DNA of 64,000 nucleotides from Georgenia_B sunbinii (GCF_036421855.1 NZ_JAZGOK010000005.1), one strand, 5' to 3'. Positions 8,531-16,788 are shown, counted from the first letter of the stretch. Translations and numbers: made by a program. Notes: a model not told the origin generated them from the sequence alone.

Positions 8531-9436
8531 TCAGCCGACCTCGACGACGACCTTGCCACCCGCGTGGCCGGTCTCGACGGCGGCGACGGCCTCACCGGCC
8601 CGGTCGAGCGGGTAGGTGGCGGTCACGTGCGGGTCGACCAGGCCGTACTGGACAACTCCGGTGATCTTGGCCAGCGCCTCGGGGTTGCGCTCGCGGGTGG
8701 CACCGCCGAGCTCCCTCACCGCAGAGTCGGCGGCGGAGACCACCCGCGAGGGCTCGGTGGCCAGGGGCGCCGCCTCGCGCAGCACCTGACCGCCGACGAG
8801 GTCGATGACCAGGTCCACGCCCTCCGGGGCGAGCTGGCGGACGCGCTCGGCGAAGCCGTCCCCGGCGGCGACGAACAAGGCGCCGGTGGACTCCACCAGC
8901 TCACGCTTGCCCTCACGTGCCACCCCGATGACGCGGAACTCGTGGACCTTGGCGATCTGGGCGGCCATCAGGCCCACGCCGCCGCCGGCGCCGAGGACGA
9001 GCATGGTCTGGCCGGCCTCGAGCTCGACCTGGTGGGTGAGGTCGTAGGCGGTCGTCCCCGCCACCGGAAGCGTGGCGGCGTCGACGAAGGAGATCTCCGC
9101 CGGCTTCGCCACCGCCTCGGCCGCGCGCACCAGGGTGTGCTCGGCGAAGCCGCCGTGCCCGCCGGGTACCCCGGCGATGACTGCGTCACCGACGGCGAAG
9201 TCGGTCACGCCCTCCCCCACGCCGGCGACAACACCGGATACTTCGAGCCCCATCCCGGCCGGCAGCTCACGCGTGGTGCCGAGCAGGCCGCGGCGGATCT
9301 TCCAGTCGGCCGGGTTGACGCCGGCCGCCCTCACCGCCACGAGCAGCTCTCCGGCGCCGGGCTGCGGCACCGGCCGGTCCTGGAGCTGCTGATGCTCGGG
9401 GCCACCGAATTCGGTGAAGACATAGACCTTTGACAT
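8531..9436 (-). CDS. Zinc-independent quinone/NADP-dependent oxidoreductase (MDR superfamily)
   Basis: A 301-residue medium-chain dehydrogenase/reductase. The N-terminal GroES-like part contains the family signature (AAGVNPADWKIRRGLLG), and the NADP-binding Rossmann motif is MLVLGAGGGVGLMAAQIAK (about residues 145-163). Zinc ligands of alcohol dehydrogenases are absent, as in QOR/zeta-crystallin enzymes. GAAGGA lies six bases before ATG 9436. It sits between the metal ATPase and the HMA protein, 72 bp behind the ATPase. A role in handling quinones or carbonyls under metal or low-oxygen stress is inference only. Confidence 0.86.
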   Translation of the reverse strand: MSKVYVFTEFGGPEHQQLQDRPVPQPGAGELLVAVRAAGVNPADWKIRRGLLGTTRELPAGMGLEVSGVVAGVGEGVTDFAVGDAVIAGVPGGHGGFAEHTLVRAAEAVAKPAEISFVDAATLPVAGTTAYDLTHQVELEAGQTMLVLGAGGGVGLMAAQIAKVHEFRVIGVAREGKRELVESTGALFVAAGDGFAERVRQLAPEGVDLVIDLVGGQVLREAAPLATEPSRVVSAADSAVRELGGATRERNPEALAKITGVVQYGLVDPHVTATYPLDRAGEAVAAVETGHAGGKVVVEVG

Positions 9437-9508
9437 ATCGGTTCCTTCTCGTTGATGTGGTGGGCCCGCAACGCCCCCGCGCTCGTCGGCGCGGGGGCGG
9501 CGGCGGAA

Positions 9509-11446
9509 TCAGGCCGACTGGCGGATCTCCTCGTGCCGTGCCGGTTCACCCGGTACCGGCACGGGAGCGGCCGCCTGGTGGACGTCGCGCCGGCGGCGCA
9601 GCAGCCGCATCGCGTTGACGATGACCACGAGCACCGAGACCTCGTGGACGAGCATCCCGATCGCCATCGTCACCCCACCGAACAGCACCCCGGCGAGCAG
9701 CACAACCACCGTGCCGAGCGCGACGGCGATGTTCTGCCGCATGTTGTTCACGGTGCGGCGGGCCAGCGCCACGGCCTGCGGCAGCTTGAGGAGGTCGTCC
9801 TTCATCAGCGCGATGTCGGCGGTCTCGATCGCCACGCCGCTGCCGGCGGCGCCCATCGCCACACCGATGTCAGCGGTCGCCAGCGCGGGGGCGTCGTTCA
9901 CGCCGTCGCCCACCATCGCCACCGTGTAGCCCTCGCGCTGCAGCTCGGCCACGGCGTCGAGCTTGTCCTCCGGCAGCAGCCCGGCGCGGACCTCGTCCAC
10001 CCCCACCTGGGCGGCCACTGCTTCGGCGACCCGCTGCTGGTCACCGGTGAGCATGACGACCTTCGTCACGCCGGCCGCGTGCAGCCGACGGACCATCTCC
10101 GGGGCGTCGGCGCGGATCTTGTCGGCGACCGCGACCACGCCGATGACGGTGCCGTCGCGGGCGATGACCATCGGGGTGCGTCCCGCTGCGGCGAGCCGGT
10201 CGACGACGGGGGCTGCGACGTCGTCGGCGATCCCCTCCGCGGCGAGCAGCGCGAGGTTCCCGACGACGACGCGGTGGTCGTCCAGCGTGGTGATAATGCC
10301 CTTGCCGGGGACGGGCTCGGTGTGGGTCGGCAGACCCAGCACCGGCAGATCCCGCTCGGCGGCTGCCTCGAGGATGGGGCGGGCCAGCGGGTGCTCGGAG
10401 CCGGCCTCGGCGCGGGCCGCCATGGTCAGGACATAGTCGCGGTCCATGTTCGGGTCGAGCACGACGACGTCGGTCAGCTGCGGGCGGCCCTCGGTGAGCG
10501 TGCCGGTCTTGTCCAGGGCGACGGCGGTGATCCGCGCCGAGGTCTCCAGGTACTCCCCGCCCTTGATGAGGATGCCGTCCTTGGCGCCGCGGCCGATGCC
10601 GGCGACGATCGAGACCGGGATGGAGATGACCAGCGCACCGGGGCAGCCGATGACCAGCAGCGTCAGCGCCAGCACGATGTCACCGGTGGCGAAGCCGAAC
10701 ACGGCGGCCAGCACGATGATCGCCGGGGTGTACCAGGCGGAGAAGCGGTCCATGAACTGCTGGGTCTTGGCCTTGGCGTCCTGCGCCTCCTCCACGCGGT
10801 GGATGATGCGCGCCAGGGTGGTGTCGGCGCCCACCCCGGTGGCCCGCACCTGCAGGAACCCGCCGGTGGCGATGGTGCCGGCGAAGACCTGGTCCCCGGT
10901 GCTCTTCTCGACCGGCATCGACTCACCGGTGATGGAGGCCTCGTCCAGCGCGCCGGTCCCGCCGATGACGACGCCGTCGACCGGCACCTTGGCGCCGTTC
11001 TTCACCAGCACCGTCTCGCCCTGCCCGACGGCGCCGGCCGGCACCTCCACCTGCGAGCCGTCACGCAGCACGACGGCGACGTCCGGGGCGACGGCGACCA
11101 GCTCGGCCAGCGCCGAGCGCGTCTTGTTCAACGTCGCGTTCTCCAGCGCACCACCGATGGCGAACAGGAAGGTCACCGCGGCGGCCTCCCAGTAGTTCGC
11201 GATGAGGATCGCGCCGATCGCGGCGACCGAGACCAGCAGGTCGATGCCGATCACCTTGACCGTCAGGGCGCGGACGGCCTTGATGACGATCCGGTAGCCG
11301 GCCACCACCGCTGCGGCCACCATGAAGATGTCTGCCACCAGCGGCGACTCCCCGATCTGGGACATCGCGAAGGACGCCAGGATGAGAAGCCCGGAAACTA
11401 CCGGGATCGCCCACCGGCCCTGCAACCACATGTTGACCCTGCTCAT
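9509..11446 (-). CDS. P1B-type heavy-metal translocating ATPase without metal-binding domain
   Basis: A 645-residue P-type ATPase. The A-domain TGES is at 173-176, the transmembrane metal site CPG at 268-270, the phosphorylation motif DKTGT at 312-316, the HP locus SEHPLARP in the N-domain, the hinge GDGVNDAP in the last third, and a final helix pair with HEVSVLVVIVNAMRLL. The usual CPC of Cu/Zn/Cd pumps is CPG here. No N-terminal HMA domain is present: the protein begins directly with helices. It is the first gene of the metal operon, and the small HMA protein at 8187 may be its donor. The cargo cannot be assigned with certainty; Zn/Cd/Co-type export or a microaerobic metal-delivery role is possible given the upstream FNR-like site. 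Confidence 0.9.
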   Translation of the reverse strand: MSRVNMWLQGRWAIPVVSGLLILASFAMSQIGESPLVADIFMVAAAVVAGYRIVIKAVRALTVKVIGIDLLVSVAAIGAILIANYWEAAAVTFLFAIGGALENATLNKTRSALAELVAVAPDVAVVLRDGSQVEVPAGAVGQGETVLVKNGAKVPVDGVVIGGTGALDEASITGESMPVEKSTGDQVFAGTIATGGFLQVRATGVGADTTLARIIHRVEEAQDAKAKTQQFMDRFSAWYTPAIIVLAAVFGFATGDIVLALTLLVIGCPGALVISIPVSIVAGIGRGAKDGILIKGGEYLETSARITAVALDKTGTLTEGRPQLTDVVVLDPNMDRDYVLTMAARAEAGSEHPLARPILEAAAERDLPVLGLPTHTEPVPGKGIITTLDDHRVVVGNLALLAAEGIADDVAAPVVDRLAAAGRTPMVIARDGTVIGVVAVADKIRADAPEMVRRLHAAGVTKVVMLTGDQQRVAEAVAAQVGVDEVRAGLLPEDKLDAVAELQREGYTVAMVGDGVNDAPALATADIGVAMGAAGSGVAIETADIALMKDDLLKLPQAVALARRTVNNMRQNIAVALGTVVVLLAGVLFGGVTMAIGMLVHEVSVLVVIVNAMRLLRRRRDVHQAAAPVPVPGEPARHEEIRQSA

Positions 11447-11498
11447 GATCGATGCCTTGCCTTCCCACTCGTTCCGCGGGTTCGCGGCGCTGACATCG

Positions 11499-11540
11499 AC
11501 GATAGGAGGATCGGCCGACCGGGGCCTTGACGCAGGTCAA
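11499..11540 (-). promoter_or_regulatory. FNR/CRP-type site with class II -10 box before the metal ATPase
   Basis: On the minus strand TTGACCTGCGTCAAGG covers 11540-11525, with the core TTGAC-N4-GTCAA at 11540-11527. A TATCGT hexamer lies at 11504-11499. Centre (11533.5) to hexamer start is 29.5 bp, identical to the site before the HMA gene. The shared core and identical phasing argue that one activator controls both ends of this operon. Confidence 0.6.
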
Positions 11541-11572
11541 TACGGCGTCGGACTCCACTGCGCCTGACTTCG

Positions 11573-11725
11573 TCAGAGCTCGAGAACAAGTCGCAGAGCG
11601 GCTCCGACATGTCGCAGTTCATCGAACGTCAGGTGGCCGGCGCTGTCACCCAGACGTCCAGGATCGACCGCGGCTGTCTGCTCGACCAGCGCGCAGTCGG
11701 TAGACCACACCACGCACGCAGGCTC
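11573..11725 (-). pseudogene. C-terminal scrap of a PemK/MazF-like toxin
   Basis: About 50 codons ending at TGA 11573 read EPACVVWSTDCALVEQTAAV, then DPGRLGDSAGHLTFDELRHV and AALRLVLEL. The order (Cys/Trp strand, LGDLS-like turn, final amphipathic helix ending in LEL) matches the C-terminus of PemK/MazF toxins. The N-terminal half is missing because the PPOX gene begins at its edge. An intact relative lies at 15914-16252. Confidence 0.35.
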
Positions 11726-11756
11726 TCCATACGTGGTCGGCGATTCCCCTCCGCCG

Positions 11757-12167
11757 TCAGCCACTGATGGTCGGGCCGACCTCGTCCGGAGTGAGGACGA
11801 CGACGCAGCGCCGTTCGCGCTCCATGGCGGCCCGGTACTCGGCCCAGTCCTCGTGCTCCCCGGCCGCCAGCCGGTAGTACTCGACGAGGAGGTCCATCGC
11901 CGCCGGCAGCGAGACGATCTCCACCGGACCGGTGATCTGCACCCAGCCCCCGAAGAACCTCTCAGTGAGCTGGCACAGCGAGGCCCGCGGGGTGCGGCGC
12001 AGGTTGCGGACCTTGACGGCCGTCTCACGGGTGCTGATGAGGATGCGGCCGGCGTCGTCGGCGACGGCGAGCACCGGAGACTGCTGGGCGTCCCCGGTGC
12101 GGCGGCGTGTCGCGAGCACCCCGCGCGGGTTGTCCCGGACGAACTCGAGCGCCTCGCTGATGTCCAT
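11757..12167 (-). CDS. PPOX-class F420/FMN-dependent oxidoreductase
   Basis: A 136-residue split-barrel protein of the pyridoxamine 5'-phosphate oxidase-like superfamily. Motifs are NPRGVLATRRRTGDAQQSPV (cofactor-binding strand), LISTRETAVKVRNLRRTPRA (phosphate-binding Lys/Arg cluster) and a final VVVLTPDEV strand. This pattern fits the Rv1155/Rv2074-like F420-dependent group. ATG 12167 is preferred, with a TTG two codons upstream also in frame; neither has a clear ribosome binding site. It lies 20 bp beyond the VOC gene on the same strand and may be cotranscribed with it. Confidence 0.85.
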   Translation of the reverse strand: MDISEALEFVRDNPRGVLATRRRTGDAQQSPVLAVADDAGRILISTRETAVKVRNLRRTPRASLCQLTERFFGGWVQITGPVEIVSLPAAMDLLVEYYRLAAGEHEDWAEYRAAMERERRCVVVLTPDEVGPTISG

Positions 12168-12187
12168 GGGCAAGGTGTGAGGCCCGG

Positions 12188-12565
12188 CTACGCGTTCTGC
12201 CAGAGCCCGACGACGTTTCCCTCGGAGTCGTTGAAGTAGGCGGCGAAGCCCATCTCCCCGATCGGCGTCTTCCCGCTGAGCACCGCGCCGCCGTGCGCCT
12301 CCACCCGCGCGAGGTCGGCGTCGATGTCGGTGCTCTCGAGAGTGATGACGGTGCCGGTGTTGGTGCCCTCACGGGAGGTCATCCCGCCCCCGATGTACCC
12401 CGGCTCGCTGGGCATCCCGTCGTCGCCCGCGGGGCCGGAGGAGATGCCGACGTAGTCGAAGCCGGGCATCTCGTCGAGCTGCCAGTGGAAGACGTCGCTG
12501 TAGAACCGCTTGGCGCGGTCCTTGTCGTCGAACGGGATCTCGAAGTGGACCACTCGACCAGTCAT
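12188..12565 (-). CDS. VOC family (glyoxalase/bleomycin-resistance-like) protein
   Basis: A 125-residue protein made of two beta-alpha-beta-beta-beta modules: VVHFEIPFDDKDRAKRFYSD at the start and FAAYFNDSEGNVVGLWQN at the end. These are the hallmark metal-site strands of small actinobacterial glyoxalase-like proteins. ATG 12565 is set by GGAGG seven bases upstream; longer upstream frames are not protein-like. Substrate unknown. Confidence 0.88.
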   Translation of the reverse strand: MTGRVVHFEIPFDDKDRAKRFYSDVFHWQLDEMPGFDYVGISSGPAGDDGMPSEPGYIGGGMTSREGTNTGTVITLESTDIDADLARVEAHGGAVLSGKTPIGEMGFAAYFNDSEGNVVGLWQNA

Positions 12566-12714
12566 GAAGACCTCCACGTCCGGAGCCGGCGCCCGGTCGG
12601 CGTCGACGCTGAGGAGTCTCATCGTAGAACTCAGGGGTCGTCCGAACCAGACCCTCGGTAGGTTTGCCGGCGAACCGGCCGCGCGACGCCCGGTCGGCGA
12701 GCAGACTTGGGGCC

Positions 12715-12849
12715 ATGGCAGCAGAGCTGGTGCTCGGCCCGATGCTCCGGCGCATCGAGGACACCGCGGCCGCCGTGTGGGTGCAGACCTCGGCGGCGGC
12801 GGCGGTCCGCTGGTGGCAGCGGCGCGCGGGCAGCAGACTCTCGGCATGA
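12715..12849 (+). pseudogene. N-terminal scrap of a PhoD-like phosphatase
   Basis: A 44-codon frame begins MAAELVLGPMLRRIEDTAAA and continues VWVQTSAAAAVRWW. This matches the opening strand of PhoD-like/DUF7800 metallophosphatases (LVLGPLLRYV...ATVWVET). It breaks off after about 30 residues and stops at 12849, overlapping the start of the HIT gene. The rest of the about 500-residue enzyme is gone, so a large deletion is inferred. Confidence 0.45.
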
Positions 12850-13256
12850 GCTGCCTGTTCTGCGCGATCGTCGCCGGGGACGGCCCGGCCCACGTGGTGC
12901 TGGAGACCGACGACGCCGTCGCCTTCCTCGATGTCCGGCCGGTGTTCAAGGGGCACACCCTGGTGGTGCCGCGAGCGCACGTCGTCACGCTGCCCGAGCT
13001 CTCGCCGTCGTCGGTCGGGCCGTTCTTCACCGCGGTACAACGGGTGACGGCGGCGCTGCCCGCGGCGCTCGACGCACAGGGCAGCTTCGTCGCGATGAAC
13101 AACGTCGTCAGCCAGAGCGTGCCGCACCTGCACGCCCATGTCGTGCCGCGCACCAAGGGTGACGGGCTGCGCGGGTTCTTCTGGCCGAGGCAGCGCTACG
13201 CCGAGGGTGAGGCGGCGCAGTACGCCGAGCGGATCGGGCGCGCGCTGGCAGCCTGA
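12846..13256 (+). CDS. HIT family hydrolase
   Basis: A 136-residue histidine-triad nucleotide hydrolase. The N-terminal SCLFCAIVAGD places two Cys in the zinc-site position typical of bacterial HIT proteins; the substrate loop is FKGHTLVVPRAHV; the triad HLHAHVVPR lies at about 98-106. The ATG overlaps the stop of the truncated phosphatase frame (ATGA). The enzyme cleaves nucleoside phosphoramidates or AMP esters; the exact substrate is unknown. Confidence 0.92.
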   Translation: MSCLFCAIVAGDGPAHVVLETDDAVAFLDVRPVFKGHTLVVPRAHVVTLPELSPSSVGPFFTAVQRVTAALPAALDAQGSFVAMNNVVSQSVPHLHAHVVPRTKGDGLRGFFWPRQRYAEGEAAQYAERIGRALAA

Positions 13257-13275
13257 GGGCCGCCGTCGTCGTCCT

Positions 13276-13281
13276 ATACTC
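13276..13281 (+). promoter_or_regulatory. Probable -10 box of ridA-like gene
   Basis: TATACT lies 48 bp before the GTG at 13329, inside an otherwise GC-rich gap between the HIT and RidA genes. No good -35 box is seen at 17 bp. It would give a leader of about 40 nt. Confidence 0.4.
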
Positions 13282-13328
13282 GCCGGGCCGGGGGCTGACG
13301 ACATCGGCGAAAGACAACGGAGACCTTC

Positions 13329-13754
13329 GTGACGACGTTCCAGCATTCCGACCAGCTGACCATCTCGAACCCGGCGGGGATGTACGACCCCAGCGGGTTC
13401 GGGTACTCCCACGTGGCGGAGGTCGCCGCCGGCGCCCGGCTGGCGTTCATCGCCGGCCAGGGTGGCGAGCGCGAGGACGGCACCTTCCCGGAGAGCTTCG
13501 AGGAGCAGGTCGATCAGGCGTTCCACAACCTGCTCACCGCGCTGGCCTCGGTCGGCGCCGGCCCCAAGGACGTCGCGAAGTTGACCGTCTACATCGTCGA
13601 CCACGCCGAGGAGAAGCTCGGTGTCTACGGCGCGGCGCTGATGGCGGCCTGGGGCGACGTCGCCACGCCCACCGCCACCCTGGTCCCGGTGCCGCGACTG
13701 GCGCTGGACGCCATGCTGTTCGAGATCGAGGCGGTCGCGGTCATCCCGGGCTGA
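13329..13754 (+). CDS. RidA family (YjgF/YER057c/UK114) protein
   Basis: A 141-residue chorismate-mutase-fold trimer protein. Recognisable parts are LAFIAGQGGERE near the subunit interface, QAFHNLLTALASVGAGPKDVAKLTVYIVD, and TATLVPVPRLALDAMLFEIEAVAV, the C-terminal active-site strand. The Arg of RLALDAMLFEIE lies where the imine-binding Arg of RidA is found. These enzymes hydrolyse reactive enamine/imine intermediates; some relatives have other substrates. Starts with GTG. Confidence 0.85.
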   Translation: MTTFQHSDQLTISNPAGMYDPSGFGYSHVAEVAAGARLAFIAGQGGEREDGTFPESFEEQVDQAFHNLLTALASVGAGPKDVAKLTVYIVDHAEEKLGVYGAALMAAWGDVATPTATLVPVPRLALDAMLFEIEAVAVIPG

Positions 13755-13869
13755 GCTGATCGGGCCGGCGGCGTCGCCCGGGAACTTCCAGGGAGCTCGA
13801 GCGCGTCGTTCGTGGTGACCTGCGGATGGCCCTTCGTCGTCGTCTGACCACGCGCGGTAGCGTGGCCCG

Positions 13870-15633
13870 GTGAGCAAGCGACGCCACCATCGCCGCCGGA
13901 GTACCAGCCCGAGCCACCGCCACCTGTACGCGGTTGACGCGCCCGAGACACCCGCACCCTCTCCTGACGACTTCCTCGGCACCATCGCCGCGGCTCTCGC
14001 CGACCCGGAGCCGCTGAGCTTCCTCGCGCTGGCGAGCTCAATGGTCGCCGCGCTCGACCCGCGCTCGGCCGACCCCCTGGCGCCGGTAGCGGACGACTCA
14101 CCCGAGGCAGCGTTGTTCCTCGAGAGCCTCATCGGGCACGTCGTACCGGAGACCACCGCACTCCTGCTCGCCTTCGCCGAGCTGCTACCTGACAACCACC
14201 TCGCGCAACGTGCGCGGCGTGAGGCCCGTCGCCGTGACCACGTGCTGCCCCGGTGGTTGCAGCGGCTCGACGAGGCCGAGCCCGGCCCGGTGACGGCGTC
14301 GACGGACGTGCTCGGCGACGGTCAGAACACAGTGGTCTCGGTGCAGCTGGTCGGCGGCGAGTCACTCACCGCCGTCGTGTACGTCGACCACAACCTGGGT
14401 ACCGTCGCCAAGGACGGTTTCATCGTCCCCGACGACCTCCCGGCCTTCCGGGCGGACTTCGACGCCCTGGCCGACGAGTCCGACGGCGTGGAGTTCACCG
14501 ATCTCCGTCCGGCCGAGGCACGCGCCCAGATCGAGCAGGCGATCGCTATGGGCGCGATGACGGTGCCGCGCTTCGAGTCCGACACCTGGCCCGCGAGCCG
14601 TCCGATCGTCGAGTGGATCATCGGGCTGCTGCCGCCCGGCGGCACCGGGTTCGAGCGACCGGAGTGGACCGATGAGCAGCGGTCGGCAATCTCGGCTGAG
14701 TTCCTGCGTTCACCGGAGGGTGCCACGCTCACCGGCCGGGACGACGACGCGATCACCCGCGACCTCCTGTGGTTCACCACCGACTACAGCGGCGGGGAGC
14801 CGCTGCGATGGAGCTTCCTCAACGTCCAGATCCTCCTCGCCGACTGGTACCCCCGAAAGGTCATGGCCGGCCTCGCGTACCTGCGGCGGGTGCCCACCGT
14901 CCTGCGGGCACTCGTGCGCTACGCCCACCGCCTCGAAGGGATCCCCGGGCCGCTCACCGAACGGACCCTCAAGGCGATCGACGAGTGGGAACCCCTCTAC
15001 CTCGAGCTCATCAGCGACGCCGGCGCGCCCGGCACTCCCGGGCCCCTCGATCAGCTGAGCAGGGCGGACCTGGCAGAGCTGCTGGCGCATCTCGCCAACC
15101 ACGTGCACGAGCAGGCGGCCGGGGCCGTCGGTGGCGAACAGGCGCTCGCCGAGCTCGACGACGCTCCCTTGCCCGACGAGGCCTTCCAGTGGGACAACAT
15201 CCCCGCAGACGTCCATGAGCGCGTGGCAGAGATCCTGCAGCTGTGCGACGGCTGCGCCGGGGAGATGTTCGACGTCGAGATGCGCACCGCCTTCCGGCGG
15301 GTGCTCGCGCGCACGGCCGCGACCGATCCCGCCGTGTTCCGTCGCCGGTCGAAGAACAGCACCGCCGCCGCGGCGATCGCCTGGCTGGTGGCGTCGGCCA
15401 ACGACCGGCTCAGCCCGTACAGCGGCGGGCTGACCACCAAGGCACTGCTCGCGCACTTCGGCGTCACCGGCTCCATCTCAGACCGCGCCCGCCCCTTTCT
15501 CCGGGCCTTCGGCGCGGACGAGTGGCAGTCGGCGTACGACCTGACCTTCGGCACCCCGGAGGTTCTCACCTCCGACCGACGTGCCCGCCTGATCGAGATG
15601 CGCGACGACGACGGCACCCAGCCAGGCTCGTGA
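13870..15633 (+). CDS. Uncharacterised protein with DUF6398-like C-terminus
   Basis: A 587-residue soluble protein starting with a basic, Arg/His-rich tail (SKRRHHRRRSTSPSHRHLY). The middle has two alpha/beta segments with no recognised catalytic motif. The last about 130 residues (AEILQLCDGCAGEMFDVEMR, then FRRRSKNSTAAAAIAWLVAS and KALLAHFGVTGSISDRARPF) follow the DUF6398 pattern: a helical region that resembles an HTH and is found at the end of many long actinobacterial hypotheticals. A TAGCGT hexamer exactly six bases before GTG 13870 suggests a leaderless mRNA. Function unknown. Confidence 0.7.
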   Translation: MSKRRHHRRRSTSPSHRHLYAVDAPETPAPSPDDFLGTIAAALADPEPLSFLALASSMVAALDPRSADPLAPVADDSPEAALFLESLIGHVVPETTALLLAFAELLPDNHLAQRARREARRRDHVLPRWLQRLDEAEPGPVTASTDVLGDGQNTVVSVQLVGGESLTAVVYVDHNLGTVAKDGFIVPDDLPAFRADFDALADESDGVEFTDLRPAEARAQIEQAIAMGAMTVPRFESDTWPASRPIVEWIIGLLPPGGTGFERPEWTDEQRSAISAEFLRSPEGATLTGRDDDAITRDLLWFTTDYSGGEPLRWSFLNVQILLADWYPRKVMAGLAYLRRVPTVLRALVRYAHRLEGIPGPLTERTLKAIDEWEPLYLELISDAGAPGTPGPLDQLSRADLAELLAHLANHVHEQAAGAVGGEQALAELDDAPLPDEAFQWDNIPADVHERVAEILQLCDGCAGEMFDVEMRTAFRRVLARTAATDPAVFRRRSKNSTAAAAIAWLVASANDRLSPYSGGLTTKALLAHFGVTGSISDRARPFLRAFGADEWQSAYDLTFGTPEVLTSDRRARLIEMRDDDGTQPGS

Positions 15634-15647
15634 CGCGACCGTCCTGG

Positions 15648-15905
15648 TCAGGTGCCAGCTGAGAACGCGCTGGCAAGGCGCGCGCTGATCGGGCTGAACC
15701 GCGCCCGGGGCTCACGGGCGAAGTACGACGCCTTGTGCTTCCGGAGCAGCTCCTCGCTGTCCCGCTGCCAGTCGAAGCCCGCGTCGTCGAGCACCCTGGC
15801 GAACAGCTCACTTGCGCGTGCATGGTCGCGGTCGGCCAGACGTCGTAGCACCGAGGGCGCGACGCTCTCTTCGTCCAGGATCTCCAGCAGATGCTCCGGC
15901 CGACA
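15648..15905 (-). pseudogene. C-terminal fragment of an unknown protein
   Basis: The frame ending at TGA 15648 is coding-like from about 15905: PEHLLEILDEESVAPSVLRR, then LADRDHARASELFARVLDDA and WQRDSEELLRKHKASYF. Upstream of 15905 the same frame becomes Arg-rich shadow sequence of the toxin gene, so the start is lost. I do not recognise the family. It sits directly behind a toxin-antitoxin pair, in a zone of gene scraps. Confidence 0.4.
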
Positions 15906-15913
15906 CACTCGCC

Positions 15914-16252
15914 TCAAAGATCGAGAAGCACCGCGAGCGTGTCGCGAACCTGCCGGAGCACAACGGGTCCAACATTTCCGACACGCGCGATCACGCGGTC
16001 GCTCGAGACCGAGCGGACGTGTTGGCACTGGGCCGCCGAGACGGCGCCGAGGCCATTGCGTCCGTCCGGCTCGACCAGCACCTCGGCGCCGCTGTCGCGG
16101 ATCGTCCTCGTGAGCGGGACCACCTGCACCACGCTAGGGCCGCCGCGAAGGACCCGCCCTGCCGTCACGACGATCGCCGGCCGCACCATCGCAGCCTCCG
16201 ATCCCGCGGGCGCACCGAGATCGAGCTCGATCACATCACCCGGCGTCAGCAT
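15914..16252 (-). CDS. mazF: MazF/PemK-type endoribonuclease toxin
   Basis: A 112-residue toxin with the CcdB/MazF fold. The N-terminal PGDVIELDLGAPAGSEAAMVRP (GD...RPAIVV) matches the family, as do the strand VVQVVPLTRTIRDSGAEVLV and the helix GPVVLRQVRDTLAVLLDL. The start overlaps the antitoxin end by 17 bp. MazF toxins cleave mRNA at short sites and are neutralised by the preceding antitoxin. Confidence 0.88.
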   Translation of the reverse strand: MLTPGDVIELDLGAPAGSEAAMVRPAIVVTAGRVLRGGPSVVQVVPLTRTIRDSGAEVLVEPDGRNGLGAVSAAQCQHVRSVSSDRVIARVGNVGPVVLRQVRDTLAVLLDL

Positions 16253-16433
16253 CGAGCCAGGAGACTTCCTCGCCGGTCAACGGCACTGCGAGATCACGGC
16301 CGATCTCGTCCTGCCGGAGCAACCGAACCGCTCGCGACACCGTCTCGGCAACCGTCAGCTGACGGCGCTCGGCGAGTTCGCGCAACTCGTCACGGGTGGC
16401 TCGACTGATCCGGATCGTCGTCGTTTCGGTCAT
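16236..16433 (-). CDS. RHH-type antitoxin (MazE-like)
   Basis: A 65-residue protein. The first half, ETTTIRISRATRDELRELAE, is a ribbon-helix-helix DNA-binding domain. The second half (LTVAETVSRAVRLLRQDEIG, then an acidic SWLDADAG tail) should wrap the toxin. A TACCAT hexamer six bases before ATG indicates a leaderless start. The palindrome at 16451-16472 is probably its own operator. Confidence 0.85.
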   Translation of the reverse strand: MTETTTIRISRATRDELRELAERRQLTVAETVSRAVRLLRQDEIGRDLAVPLTGEEVSWLDADAG

Positions 16434-16439
16434 GTATCG

Positions 16440-16472
16440 ATGGTAGGCCGCTGTAGACTCTTTCGTCTACAG
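16440..16472 (-). promoter_or_regulatory. Operator-promoter of the MazEF-type pair
   Basis: CTGTAGAC-TCTTTC-GTCTACAG (16451-16472) is a perfect palindrome with 8-bp arms and a 6-bp spacer. On the minus strand it contains a -35-like TAGACG, 18 bp from the -10 hexamer TACCAT (16445-16440). Repressor binding here would block the promoter, as expected for toxin-antitoxin autoregulation. Confidence 0.6.
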
Positions 16473-16614
16473 CGATCCGTTCGGCGGGACTGGTCGGCAG
16501 GTGCGGGCTACGCCCCTCCGCGTGGTTCGTCGGCACCGCGCGGCACGGCGTCCGAGAACCGATAGCGACGAACGTCGCCACGGTGGGCCTGCCGCGGCCC
16601 GATCTCCCGGCTAT

Positions 16615-16698
16615 GACCGGATCCTGCGGCATATCGTGCCCCGGTCCGGCGACGAAGCCGTCGATCGAGCACGTGAATCCCCAGGCGACCTTTCCCAT
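16615..16698 (-). pseudogene. N-terminal scrap of a dihydrofolate reductase-family protein
   Basis: ATG 16698, preceded by a strong AGGAGGAG, opens MGKVAWGFTCSIDGFVAGPG followed by HDM. This is the classic N-terminus of actinobacterial RibD-C/DHFR-like proteins. After about 28 codons the frame loses family similarity and the body (about 180 residues) is missing. The remaining sequence up to the antitoxin operator holds nothing recognisable. Confidence 0.5.
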
Positions 16699-16788
16699 CT
16701 CTCCTCCTTGCTGGGCAGCGATGACGTGACCGTCGAGCTCACTTCGGTATTGAGTGGCCATCCACTACGGGAAGCCCCTCAGGATCGG

